A DNA stretch of 38,848 nucleotides, taken from NCBI GenBank assembly GCA_905234145.1, contig CAJOGK010000007.1:1-38848 (forward strand). Direction: 5' to 3'. This stretch comes from an uncultured Prevotella sp. Its GTDB lineage: Bacteria > Bacteroidota > Bacteroidia > Bacteroidales > Bacteroidaceae. The translations under genes were made by a program, and so were the position numbers. This document shows positions 1 through 8,747 of the stretch, in pieces. Each line of letters begins with the position of its first letter. The first letter of the stretch is position 1. The notes beneath the pieces were generated by a model. That model saw nothing but the letters and a program-made list of their open reading frames with translations, was not told the DNA's origin and searched no databases.

Positions 1-842
1 TCAAGGTCGAGTCCGTTGGTAATCGCCTCTTCCGTATCGTGGCAACCACCCCAGTCGCTGATGACAACGCCGTCAAACTGCCAGTCTTGTTTCAGAATCT
101 TATTCAGTAATATGCTGTTGTGACAATTGTGCTGGTTTTGATAGAGGTTGTAGGCACCCATGATACTCCAGGCGTTAGCCTCGGTAACAGCAGCCTTGAA
201 GGCAGGGAGATAGATTTCATGAAGGGCGCGATCGCTGATGATGACATTCACCTGATGGCGGTATTCCTCGTCGTTGTTGAGCGCATAGTGCTTGACGCAA
301 GCTGCGACTCCTTTTGACTGCAGACCTTGTACATAGGGTACTACCATGCGAGAAGCCAACCAGGGGTCTTCGCCCATGTATTCAAAATTACGGCCACCCA
401 GAGGGGTGCGATAGATATTCACGCCAGGCCCCAGCATCACGCTCTTATTGCGATAGAGGGCTTCTTCGCCCAGACTTTCGCCATAGAGGCGTGCCATCTG
501 CGGATTCCATGTAGCTGCCAGACAGGTGAGGGCAGGGAAGGCTACACATGAATCGTTGGTTTGTCCTGCCTGCTCCCATTCATCCCAAAGTACATCAGGG
601 CGCACTCCGTGAGGACCGTCATCCGTCCAGAGATCAGGAAATCCCAGACGCTTAACTCCTGGGCTGGAAAACTTGGATTGTGCGTGGATTACAGCTATTT
701 TCTCATCGAGGGTCATGCGCTGAAGGGCATCATCGATACGCTGCTCCACTGGTTTGCTCTCGTCTAGATATATGGGCAGACTCTGTGCCTGTGTGTTGGC
801 TGGAGCGCCTAATATAAGGGCAGACATGATAAAATGTTTCAT
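1..842 (-). CDS. GH3 family beta-glucosidase (partial, 3' end outside window)
   Basis: The frame opens at an ATG at 842 and stays open to the left edge, giving about 280 N-terminal residues. The start is a Sec-type signal peptide (MKHFIMSALILGAPANTQAQ) with no lipobox cysteine, so the product is probably periplasmic. Seen motifs fit the GH3 barrel: a WTDDGPHGVR stretch, GPGVNIYRTPLGGRNFEYMGEDP, KHYALNN, and GVVISDW, whose Asp is the expected nucleophile. The acid/base residue lies in the missing part. It begins 14 bases after the GH16 gene and is the last visible gene of the PUL. Family knowledge: such enzymes cut beta-linked gluco-oligosaccharides to glucose in the periplasm. The exact linkage preference cannot be read from the sequence. 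Confidence 0.9.
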   Translation of the reverse strand, partial: MKHFIMSALILGAPANTQAQSLPIYLDESKPVEQRIDDALQRMTLDEKIAVIHAQSKFSSPGVKRLGFPDLWTDDGPHGVRPDVLWDEWEQAGQTNDSCVAFPALTCLAATWNPQMARLYGESLGEEALYRNKSVMLGPGVNIYRTPLGGRNFEYMGEDPWLASRMVVPYVQGLQSKGVAACVKHYALNNDEEYRHQVNVIISDRALHEIYLPAFKAAVTEANAWSIMGAYNLYQNQHNCHNSILLNKILKQDWQFDGVVISDWGGCHDTEEAITNGLDL

Positions 843-856
843 ACTTATATTTGTTT

Positions 857-2275
857 TTATTTCTTTTGGAATACTCGTACGTAATCAACTTTCATAGTGA
901 TGGGAAGTGCACTGTCATCGACACCATACATACCGCCCCAACTGCCTCCCCATGCCAGGTTCAGAATCAGGTGATATGGTTTGTCGTAAGGCCAGTTGGC
1001 ATCAATCCATTTGTCATCAGCATCGGCTTTCTTTTCGTAATAGAGCTGTTTGGCTCCATCTACGTAAGTCTGGATGTAGTTGGGAGTCCATTCCAAGGCA
1101 TACAGATGATACTCACCTTCTGCCTTGTCGATGGTCATAGCATGTGTAATTTGAGTGTTGTTGGTGTGGTTATGACCTGAGGCATGGAGTGACGAGGAAA
1201 CCTCGTTAGGCACGCAGCCCACCTCCTCCATGATATCAATCTCGCCACAATGTGGCCAGTTATCATTGACCCAGTCCACGTGGAGTGGCATCATCCAGTA
1301 GGCAGGCCATGTACCCTTGCCTTTAGGCAACAGGATGCGTGCTTCAAAGTAGCCGTATTGCCAGCCCTTGTTATTGTTCTTGGCATTTACACGTCCTGAA
1401 TAGATACCACCGTTGTGCTTAAAGCAGTTGATGTTGAGCTTACCATCCGACAAGTCGGTGGTGTGCTTTCCACCCAGATCCTGTCCGCCAGGTTGGTAAG
1501 CTTGCAGCTCGTTATTCACATTGCCTGGTTTCCAGTCCTCCCACTCCCAATGATCTGCGCTCAGTTGGCTGCCTTCGTTGAATTCGTCGTGCCATACCAG
1601 TTCGTAGCCATTGATGGGAGCTTTGATGTTGGTAGCTGGGTCGCTCATGCTTTCTTGTCCGATGTTGATGCTGATGATTTGTCCGGCACCAGCCACTGTT
1701 ACTGTGGTATAGCGATTCTTCAGTTGGTCGTTGGCTTTAGCTGTCAGTGTGAGCTGGGTGCCAGCTTTGCTCAGTGTCAGCCAGTCGCTAGTGGTCTTAG
1801 CTTCATAGTCGTCAGTGCCATAGATGGTTACTGCTACGTTGTTGGTGCCAGAGGGTAGCAGCAGGTCGGATATAGATGCACGAAGGGCTCCTGCTTGAGC
1901 TACGGATACGTATTCGGTTTTATTACCGGCTGTAATAGCTACTGATCCGTTTCTTTCTGCATAGGTATTACTTGATACCGTAACTTTTACCTTGCCTTGT
2001 TTGGCTGTGGTGTTTTCCGTCGCCACGACCATCCAGTCAGCTGAAGGTTTTGCACTCCAGCTGCTGGCAGTCGTTGTAACGGAAATCTCATAGGTACTCT
2101 CGATGGCAGATGCCTCAATCTTTCCAGGTGAGACAGTCAGTACAATTTCTGTTTCTGCAGGAGGGGTTACCGGTGGCGTTACAGGAACTTCAGGTTCATC
2201 GCCTCCACCTCCACAAGCAGCAATCACAGCTGCTGTAATCATCCAAAGTGTTGTCATTCTTACAAATTTTATCAT
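857..2275 (-). CDS. BACON-domain GH16 endo-beta-glucanase lipoprotein
   Basis: A 472-residue protein starting at the ATG at 2275. The N-terminus is a lipoprotein signal with Cys21 (VIAAC followed by GGGGDEP), a Gly/acid-rich tail typical of surface-exposed Bacteroidetes lipoproteins. A Pro/Thr linker (about 28-42) leads to two Ig-like BACON modules (about 43-130 and 131-207) and a GH16 catalytic domain (about 220-472). The GH16 signature EIDIMEE contains the nucleophile and acid/base glutamates, and the Trp-rich substrate walls (WPAYWMM, NLAWGGSWGG) are intact. Family knowledge: this is the laminarinase/licheninase type of GH16, an endo-acting surface enzyme that feeds oligosaccharides to SusC/D. 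Whether it prefers pure beta-1,3 or mixed beta-1,3/1,4 glucan is not decided here. Confidence 0.93.
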   Translation of the reverse strand: MIKFVRMTTLWMITAAVIAACGGGGDEPEVPVTPPVTPPAETEIVLTVSPGKIEASAIESTYEISVTTTASSWSAKPSADWMVVATENTTAKQGKVKVTVSSNTYAERNGSVAITAGNKTEYVSVAQAGALRASISDLLLPSGTNNVAVTIYGTDDYEAKTTSDWLTLSKAGTQLTLTAKANDQLKNRYTTVTVAGAGQIISINIGQESMSDPATNIKAPINGYELVWHDEFNEGSQLSADHWEWEDWKPGNVNNELQAYQPGGQDLGGKHTTDLSDGKLNINCFKHNGGIYSGRVNAKNNNKGWQYGYFEARILLPKGKGTWPAYWMMPLHVDWVNDNWPHCGEIDIMEEVGCVPNEVSSSLHASGHNHTNNTQITHAMTIDKAEGEYHLYALEWTPNYIQTYVDGAKQLYYEKKADADDKWIDANWPYDKPYHLILNLAWGGSWGGMYGVDDSALPITMKVDYVRVFQKK

Positions 2276-2312
2276 ATTGAGTTAATCTACCATAAGAGTT
2301 ACTATCATTTGT

Positions 2313-3680
2313 TTACTGCTCTGCGAGATACATGTCGAGGATAGTTACCTTTGTACCGGCAGGTGTGCCACCGAAGTCAAGGCAAAGACGGAACTTACCA
2401 TCGAAGCCTTCGCGACCTGTGAAGACGATTGCTGTTGGAACATTGGCAGCTATTGCGTGGCGATCGGCAGAGAGGAATGTATTGTCGTCGGCATCGTTCT
2501 GTGGCTTCACGGTGAGGCCTGGAACATTATTGTCTGCAACAACTACGATAGAGAAGTTGTACTTCTTGCCTGCACTCAGTTTCACATTGTCGAAAGGAAT
2601 GTGTACCTGACCCTGCCACTGGTCGCCACCCATACCGCTTGGAACAGTGAGACAGAATAAAGATGTGGCATCGCCATCGTGCTCAGGATCGGCAATCTGA
2701 GCCCAACCGCCATCGGCAAACCAGAAGCGGAAGTCGGTACCGAAGGGCTGATCCTTCAGCAGGTTCTTGCTGCTGTTGTAGTCGAATGGAGCGACGTTGG
2801 CATCGTTGTGCTCTGTCAGGAAGGCGCGTTTAACAGTGAACTCTGCACCGGCAGGAGCACCTGCAAAGTCGAGAGCAATTTTGAACAGTCCATCCCAACC
2901 AGGCTTGTTGCTCAGAGCAATTACGTTCAGGCCTTCGTTCAGAGGATACTGATCGGCTGTGAAGAAGGTGTTGTCGTCGCCTTCCATCTGAGGCTTAACA
3001 GTGGCCTTGATACCACCGACGGGGCTAATGATTACAATAGAGAAATCGTAGTTCTTACCAGCACTCAGTGTAGGTCCGTTGTGCTCAATGTGTACCTGAG
3101 CCATCCATTGGTCGCCACCTGTTCCGGCTGGAATAGTAAAGGTGAGGCCTTCCTGTAGGTTTCCGTCGAGATTTGGATTCAGACCACCCGACCAGTCAGA
3201 AGGTGAGAACCAGTAATTGTTATCATGTGCCCATGTAGCCAGGAGGTTGGTACCAGCTGTGAAGCCCATCCATCCTTCAGGCTCGTCAGAAGCATTAGGA
3301 TCTTTCCAGTTTTCAGCGATAGAGTAACTGGTAGAAATCATCTGCTGATCGCAGGCTGAGAAAGCATAGAGCTGCGCGGTATAGTCGCCCTTCTTCTTGA
3401 CAATTTGTGAGACTGATGCGCCGGCAGCTGTCTCAATGAGCGACTTGCCATCGAGACTGATGTAATAGCGCACACCACTCTGAGCCTGTGAGCCATTGGT
3501 AACTGTTACCACATTAGCCTGACCAGTCTCGTCGGTTGTAACATTAGCACTGATAGAGAGTGCTGAGGAATTGACGGGTGAACCGCCTAAGCTGTGATCA
3601 TCGCTGTCCACAGGGCTGCAGGAAGAGAGCCCCCAAACGAACATTGTTGCTGCAATGACACTATATATAATCTTTTTCAT
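2313..3680 (-). CDS. Surface glycan-binding lipoprotein with two tandem CBM-like modules
   Basis: A 455-residue lipoprotein; the lipobox LSSC places the lipidated Cys near residue 21. An Ig/PKD-like N-terminal module (about 40-125) is followed by two homologous modules of about 150 residues (roughly 142-295 and 306-455). Each repeats the same blocks in order: NLL near its start, a GGDQW motif followed by QVHI, LSAGK.Y.FSIV, a TVKPQ...DDNTF block, a Gly-Trp/Phe-Asp-Gly segment, and LDF.G.PAG. No catalytic residues are recognised. It sits between susD and the endo-glucanase gene, the usual place for a surface glycan-binding protein. The inferred role is to hold beta-glucan at the cell surface next to SusC/D. 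Confidence 0.8.
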   Translation of the reverse strand: MKKIIYSVIAATMFVWGLSSCSPVDSDDHSLGGSPVNSSALSISANVTTDETGQANVVTVTNGSQAQSGVRYYISLDGKSLIETAAGASVSQIVKKKGDYTAQLYAFSACDQQMISTSYSIAENWKDPNASDEPEGWMGFTAGTNLLATWAHDNNYWFSPSDWSGGLNPNLDGNLQEGLTFTIPAGTGGDQWMAQVHIEHNGPTLSAGKNYDFSIVIISPVGGIKATVKPQMEGDDNTFFTADQYPLNEGLNVIALSNKPGWDGLFKIALDFAGAPAGAEFTVKRAFLTEHNDANVAPFDYNSSKNLLKDQPFGTDFRFWFADGGWAQIADPEHDGDATSLFCLTVPSGMGGDQWQGQVHIPFDNVKLSAGKKYNFSIVVVADNNVPGLTVKPQNDADDNTFLSADRHAIAANVPTAIVFTGREGFDGKFRLCLDFGGTPAGTKVTILDMYLAEQ

Positions 3681-3709
3681 AATGATCTTGCTTTTATCTG
3701 TTAATGGGA

Positions 3710-5302
3710 TTAATAGCCAGGATTCTGCTTCAGTTCGAACTCAGTACCCTTAGTAGCATCGATTTCAGCCTGAGGAATAGCCACGTATTTGTTGGTCTCC
3801 TTCCAGTCGCGTGAGGTGTTCAGTCCAGGCACATTGTCAACGTGCAGGACATTGGTGATACCCCAGCGTACGATGTCATAGTAGCGGTGTCCCTCACCAA
3901 CGAACTCCAGGTGGTTCTCCTTCTGGATGTTCTCCAATGTAAGAGGCACACGGTGGTTCTGATTACCGAATGCGCGATCGCGTACCTGATTCAGACAATC
4001 TATACCACTTACACCATCTACGTCGCCAGTGGTCAGAGTCAGTTCAGCATAAGCAAGCAGGGTCTCTGCATAGCGGAAGATGCGGAGGTTGTTACTCCAG
4101 TTCAGGTCGCCAGTGCCTGTGGGCTTATGATAGCCGGTGCGTGCAGCATATTTAGCCAACCAGAAACCAGTGTCCTGGAATCGCAGTACGTAGTTGGCAC
4201 CCCATGAAGTGGTGTTCTTGTCGCCTACGTTACCGCCTGTGGCATCGCCACGGAGGTCGCGTACAGAAGCGTCGCGACGCTGGTCGCCATTCTCAAACAT
4301 TTCAAATGCCTCTTGGCGTACTGGAGCAAATCCCCATCCACCATCGTAACCCGGGTCACCACCCAAGCTGCTGGGCGAGATGTAAGAAGGCAGGTTGGTA
4401 CCACCGCTGTTCCAAGCTGTACCCCAGTCCTTTGAACCTGGTACGTGGTTGGCTTCAAAGATAGACTCTGGACCAAACTCACCGCTCTGCAGCCACATGC
4501 CTGCATAATCGGATACCAAAGAATACTTGCCACTACGGATGATAGCAGCCAGACCCTTGGCCGTCTCCTGATATCTGGCCTGATCCTTCTGGTACATCAC
4601 GGCACGAGCCTTCAGCATATAAGCAGCAGCAAGGCTGGCACGTCCATTGTTGGTTCCATCGTTGGTATTCATTTCTGCATCTGTAAAACTCTCAATAGAA
4701 CCATCTACGTCCTTGATGATCTGGGCATATACCTCATCAGGAGTGAGCTGACGGCATACATAGGGAGGCTCAAAGAGGTCTTCCTGGAAAGGAACAGAAC
4801 CAAAACTGCGCCAGAGCATATAGAGATAGTAAGCACGCAGGAAGAGTCCCTCAGCCTTATACTTCTTGATAAGAGCAACCTCGGCGGGATTCTCAGTAGT
4901 AGCAGTTGCTACCAGTCCGAGAGCACTATTTACACGGGTGATACCTGAGGTGTAGATATTCCATGTGCCACTCAGTGTCAGGTTTCCACTGGTATTAAAC
5001 ATAGATACAGCCAGGTTCATACCATTCATACCATCGTTGGCATCGCCACCGCCCTTCCAGAGGTCGTCAGACTGGATGTCGCCAATAAATACTGATGACT
5101 CGTAAGAGCCGTTAGCGTAAGAGTCGAAACCCAGGATCTGGTAAGATGCAGCCAGACCGGCGTTAATGTTCAGTGGGTCACCGGCAGCTCCGGCAGCACC
5201 CTTTGTGGTCGGTTCAGGCTCCAGGAAGCTGTCGCTGCACGAAGTGAGTGCCATGCCTGATGACAAAACCGCTACTGCAATATATAATTTGAAATTTTTC
5301 AT
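3710..5302 (-). CDS. SusD/RagB-like outer-membrane glycan-binding lipoprotein
   Basis: A 530-residue protein with a lipoprotein signal ending LTSC, followed by SDSFLEPEPTT, the typical SusD start. The middle has the helical-repeat wording of SusD proteins (YKAEGLFLRAYYLYML, LKARAVMYQ), and the end has FRYAETLLAYAEL, ENHLEFVGEGHRYYDIVRWG and a terminal KQNPGY. Length is normal for the family. It starts 22 bases after susC, so the two are co-transcribed. Family knowledge: SusD forms a lid over the SusC pore and delivers the oligosaccharide. Confidence 0.95.
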   Translation of the reverse strand: MKNFKLYIAVAVLSSGMALTSCSDSFLEPEPTTKGAAGAAGDPLNINAGLAASYQILGFDSYANGSYESSVFIGDIQSDDLWKGGGDANDGMNGMNLAVSMFNTSGNLTLSGTWNIYTSGITRVNSALGLVATATTENPAEVALIKKYKAEGLFLRAYYLYMLWRSFGSVPFQEDLFEPPYVCRQLTPDEVYAQIIKDVDGSIESFTDAEMNTNDGTNNGRASLAAAYMLKARAVMYQKDQARYQETAKGLAAIIRSGKYSLVSDYAGMWLQSGEFGPESIFEANHVPGSKDWGTAWNSGGTNLPSYISPSSLGGDPGYDGGWGFAPVRQEAFEMFENGDQRRDASVRDLRGDATGGNVGDKNTTSWGANYVLRFQDTGFWLAKYAARTGYHKPTGTGDLNWSNNLRIFRYAETLLAYAELTLTTGDVDGVSGIDCLNQVRDRAFGNQNHRVPLTLENIQKENHLEFVGEGHRYYDIVRWGITNVLHVDNVPGLNTSRDWKETNKYVAIPQAEIDATKGTEFELKQNPGY

Positions 5303-5324
5303 TGTCGTATATATTTATGTGGAA

Positions 5325-8300
5325 TTAGAATGTAACGTTAGCACCAACTGTGATAGTACGTGCCTGTGGATAGATACCCTTATCAACACCAAGGGTGGTG
5401 TAGTTGCCAGAGGCAAGCTCAGGATCGAAGCCCTCGTAGCCTGTGAAGGTGAAGAGATTCTCTGCACCAACATATACGCGGAGGCGCTGGATAGAAGCAA
5501 CACGCGTCAGCTTAACAGGCAGTGTGTAACCTATCTGAGCATTCTTCAGACGGAGGTAAGAACCATTGTGGATATAGAGGTCAGATGATTTCCAGTTACC
5601 GTTGGAGTTAGCTGATGTCATACGAGGAATCTTGTTGGATGTGCCCTCGCCATGCCAGCGATCCATGATCCATGAAGGACGGTTCATTGCGGGAATGTCG
5701 CCTCGCTGTGCAAAGTCGAATACATCGTTACCGATGGTACCCTGCCAGGCAAAACTTACATCGAAGCCCTTCCACTCAGCACCGAATGAGAAACCGAAGG
5801 TCCAGTCGGGCATACCCTTACCGATCTTTGTGCGGTCTTCGTCAGTGATTCTGCCATCACCGTTTACATCTACAAAGCGTACGTCACCAGGCTGTGCAGA
5901 GGCCTGCAACTTCTCGCCTTGAGCGTTTACATAGCTGTCAACTTCCTGCTGATTCTGGAACAAGCCATTGGTCTTGTAACCATAGAAGTAAGGCCAAACC
6001 TCACCGTTCTTGGCGTGTACATAGTCGCCTACACCAGATGCACCGGCACTCTCGTAGTTTTGCTCACCTGAAGCGTTACCCAGTTCTATCAGCTTGTTCT
6101 TAGCAAATGAAGCGTTGGCATTGAACCAGTAAGAGAAGTCCTTGATGCTGTCCTTCCAACCAATCTCGAACTCAAGACCCCAGTTTTCCATGGTTCCGAG
6201 GTTTCCGTAAGGCTTGCTCTGTCCGATATAGGTAGGAACATTCAGCTCGAAGAGCATGTCGGTAGTCTTCTTGTAATAGTAGTCGAAACCGAAGCTCAGA
6301 CGGCTTCTGAAGAAGCGCATATCTACACCGAGGTCGGTCTGAGTAGAGGTCTCCCACTTAATGTCGGGGTTAGCAGCGCGGTCGGGTGATGTACCATAAA
6401 CCATCTTACCTGCCTCAACACCGGGCTGAGAAGCATCGGGATTAACCTCGTAGCTACCACCGAAGTAATAGTTCTGACCACCATTCATGAGAGCGCGATA
6501 TGTGAAGTCGGGGATTGACTCATTACCATTCTGACCCCAGGAGAAGCGGAATTTCAGTACATCCCACCAGCTGGGCTTAACCTTCTCCATATAGGGTTCA
6601 TTCCATACGTTCCAACCCAAAGAGAATGAAGGGAAAGTACCCCACTTGTGGTTAGGACCGAAGTGAGAAGAACCATCACGACGCATGGTGAACTGCAGCA
6701 TGTAACGCTCATTGAAGTTGTAATCGATACGACCGAAGTAAGAGGCGAGTGAAGTGTGGGTTACACCACCATTGCCCCCCCATACAGACGATTCCGTCTC
6801 AGGAGCGATAGCAGAGTCGATATGTGCGTGTACAGGATTATGGTCGAACAACTGAGAGTCGTTCCCACCCAAATTGCGTGACTCATAACGAGAAGCTGAC
6901 TGACCCAATACGATTGAGAGGTTATGAACATCAGCAAATGTCTGGTTATAAGTGAAGTAGTTTTCAGTCTGCCAACGGAGACCACGGTTCATCTGACTCT
7001 GTACATAGCTATTGTCTGTGTGAGTCATTGTTCCCAGGTAATCCTCGTAGCCATAGCCGTCGTAGCCCCAGAAAGCGAGGTCAACACCATAGCTGCTGCG
7101 GAACTTCAGTCCTGGCAGAATATCGAGTTCAGCGTAGAATGAACCTACAATTTTATCAGAGTTGTTTTTGCCAGCACTGGGGCGATTCAGCTGAGCCAGT
7201 GGGTTTGTGAGCTCCTGGAATCCTGCAGGTGGCAATGAGAATACGCGCCCATCCTTAGTTACGGCATTGGGGTGCTCGGCGAGAATCTGAGTAGCCTCAG
7301 CCTCTGTTGCATAAGGAGCAACCAGTGGAGAGAATGAAATGGCACTACCCAGGATTGAGCCATACTCAGAGTTGGTTTCAATACCAGTAGAAGTATCGCG
7401 TGTGTAACCGATGTTAACACCCACCTTCAGCTTGTTCAGGAAGTTGCGGCTGTTCTCCTCGAATACGGTGTAAGTAGAATTGCTGCGTGCGCTGAAACGC
7501 TCGTAGTTTGAACGACCATAGTTACCTCCAACGATACCCTCTTGCTTAAAGTAACCTACTGACAGGAAGTAGGTAATCTTCTCATTACCACCATTGATAC
7601 TCAGCTGGTGCTGCTGTACAGGTGCATCGTAGTTAAAGGTCTCGTCCTGCCAATCGGTGTCAGGACCGTTGTAGTTGTTGATGAAATCAGCTGAGTAGCG
7701 AGGTACGTTGCCATCGTTTACCTGAGCCTCGTTCATAATTGTCATATATTCCTTAGCATTCAGTACTGCCTTCTTCTTCCAAGGGTTCTGCCAACCGAAG
7801 CTAAAGTCGTAGCTTACACTGGTCTTACCAGCCTTACCGCTCTTGGTGGTAACAAGAACAACACCGTTGGCAGCACGGCTACCGTAGATAGCTGCCGAGG
7901 CAGCATCCTTCAGGATTTCAACCGACTCGATATCCGTTGGGTTCAGATAGTTGATACCTCCGCCTACGGGCATACCGTCTACGATGTAGAGCGGCTCAGA
8001 GCTGTTTACAGAGCCGATACCACGAATACGAACTTTAGAATCAGAGTTTGGCTGACCCGACGACTGCGTAATCTGCACACCAGATACCTTACCCTTCAGG
8101 GCATCCTCAATACGTGAGGGCTTCGTCAGGTTCAGGTCGTCACCAGTTACCTTCGAGATGGCTGCTGTAACCACACTCTTTTTCTGAACACCGTAACCTA
8201 CCACGATCACGTCCATCAGTGTCTGGGTGTCTTGTTTCAGCGTAACCAGCATTCCGTTTTTGGCCTTAGCCTCGTGGGTGGTGTAGCCAATGTAACTAAT

Positions 8301-8510
8301 AATAATAGGTGTACCCTCGCTGACATTAATCGTGAACTGACCATCAACATTCGTGATCGTTCCGTTCTGAGGGTTACTTTTCTCGACGATAGAAGCTCCG
8401 ATAATGGGATCCCCAAGATCGTCTGTCACAGTTCCCAAGATTCCTTGGGCATGCATCGCCATCGACAACATCAGTGTCAACAACATCATCATAAACCTGC
8501 TTTGTTTCAT
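5325..8510 (-). CDS. SusC/RagA-like TonB-dependent oligosaccharide transporter
   Basis: A 1061-residue outer-membrane receptor. After the signal peptide (MKQSRFMMMLLTLMLSMAMHA) come a carboxypeptidase-regulatory-like domain (about 24-95), a TonB box region (DVIVVGYG), the plug domain with IRGIGS and PLYIVDGMP, and a beta-barrel ending in the aromatic TITVGANVTF. No extra N-terminal anti-sigma-interaction domain is present, so sigma/anti-sigma control is unlikely. It is the first PUL gene; a -7 element lies 63 bases upstream. Family knowledge: energy-dependent import of oligosaccharides with SusD. The substrate is inferred only from the neighbouring GH16 and GH3 genes. Confidence 0.96.
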   Translation of the reverse strand: MKQSRFMMMLLTLMLSMAMHAQGILGTVTDDLGDPIIGASIVEKSNPQNGTITNVDGQFTINVSEGTPIIISYIGYTTHEAKAKNGMLVTLKQDTQTLMDVIVVGYGVQKKSVVTAAISKVTGDDLNLTKPSRIEDALKGKVSGVQITQSSGQPNSDSKVRIRGIGSVNSSEPLYIVDGMPVGGGINYLNPTDIESVEILKDAASAAIYGSRAANGVVLVTTKSGKAGKTSVSYDFSFGWQNPWKKKAVLNAKEYMTIMNEAQVNDGNVPRYSADFINNYNGPDTDWQDETFNYDAPVQQHQLSINGGNEKITYFLSVGYFKQEGIVGGNYGRSNYERFSARSNSTYTVFEENSRNFLNKLKVGVNIGYTRDTSTGIETNSEYGSILGSAISFSPLVAPYATEAEATQILAEHPNAVTKDGRVFSLPPAGFQELTNPLAQLNRPSAGKNNSDKIVGSFYAELDILPGLKFRSSYGVDLAFWGYDGYGYEDYLGTMTHTDNSYVQSQMNRGLRWQTENYFTYNQTFADVHNLSIVLGQSASRYESRNLGGNDSQLFDHNPVHAHIDSAIAPETESSVWGGNGGVTHTSLASYFGRIDYNFNERYMLQFTMRRDGSSHFGPNHKWGTFPSFSLGWNVWNEPYMEKVKPSWWDVLKFRFSWGQNGNESIPDFTYRALMNGGQNYYFGGSYEVNPDASQPGVEAGKMVYGTSPDRAANPDIKWETSTQTDLGVDMRFFRSRLSFGFDYYYKKTTDMLFELNVPTYIGQSKPYGNLGTMENWGLEFEIGWKDSIKDFSYWFNANASFAKNKLIELGNASGEQNYESAGASGVGDYVHAKNGEVWPYFYGYKTNGLFQNQQEVDSYVNAQGEKLQASAQPGDVRFVDVNGDGRITDEDRTKIGKGMPDWTFGFSFGAEWKGFDVSFAWQGTIGNDVFDFAQRGDIPAMNRPSWIMDRWHGEGTSNKIPRMTSANSNGNWKSSDLYIHNGSYLRLKNAQIGYTLPVKLTRVASIQRLRVYVGAENLFTFTGYEGFDPELASGNYTTLGVDKGIYPQARTITVGANVTF

Positions 8511-8572
8511 ACTTTTTTTAGATAATTGTTAATATAATGTGTTAGAATTTACCTTGTTTGGTTTTCTGGGTG

Positions 8573-8580
8573 CAAAATTA
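8573..8580 (-). promoter_or_regulatory. Promoter -7 element of the PUL (susC)
   Basis: The minus strand reads TAATTTTG, an exact match to the Bacteroidetes -7 consensus TAnnTTTG, followed by CACCC. Transcription would start about 55 bases before the susC ATG. A -33 TTTG at the ideal distance is not obvious, which would fit a promoter needing an activator. The same 13-base core (TAATTTTGCACCC) recurs in front of the GH2 gene at 37720. Confidence 0.65.
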
Positions 8581-8675
8581 TTAAAAATAAGAACTCAAAT
8601 CAGGTCGATTAAATCAAAAAGTGGATGTTTTTCGATGGGCAAAAATTACAAGTGTTTGAGAATCAGCAAAATAAA

Positions 8676-8705
8676 TCGTCCACCCTTCTCTCGAAAAGTG
8701 GACGA
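8676..8705 (-). terminator. Intrinsic terminator of the yfhO-fkp-GSCFA-murF/alr operon
   Basis: On the minus strand an 8-base arm TCGTCCAC pairs with GTGGACGA. Inside, TTTTC pairs with GAAGG using G-U wobbles, closed by a GAGA tetraloop of the stable GNRA type, and the sequence TTTATTTT follows. It lies 43-72 bases past the murF-alr stop codon and well before the susC promoter, so it insulates the PUL from the housekeeping operon. Confidence 0.8.
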
Positions 8706-8747
8706 AATATAGAGGTGTAAAAGTTACATTTGTCTATAAAAACTAGA

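Noticed and set aside
1415..3158. Plus-strand open frames opposite the GH16 and glycan-binding protein genes
   Set aside because: Composition reflects the reverse of coding DNA; the minus-strand proteins have clear signal peptides, domains and operon spacing.
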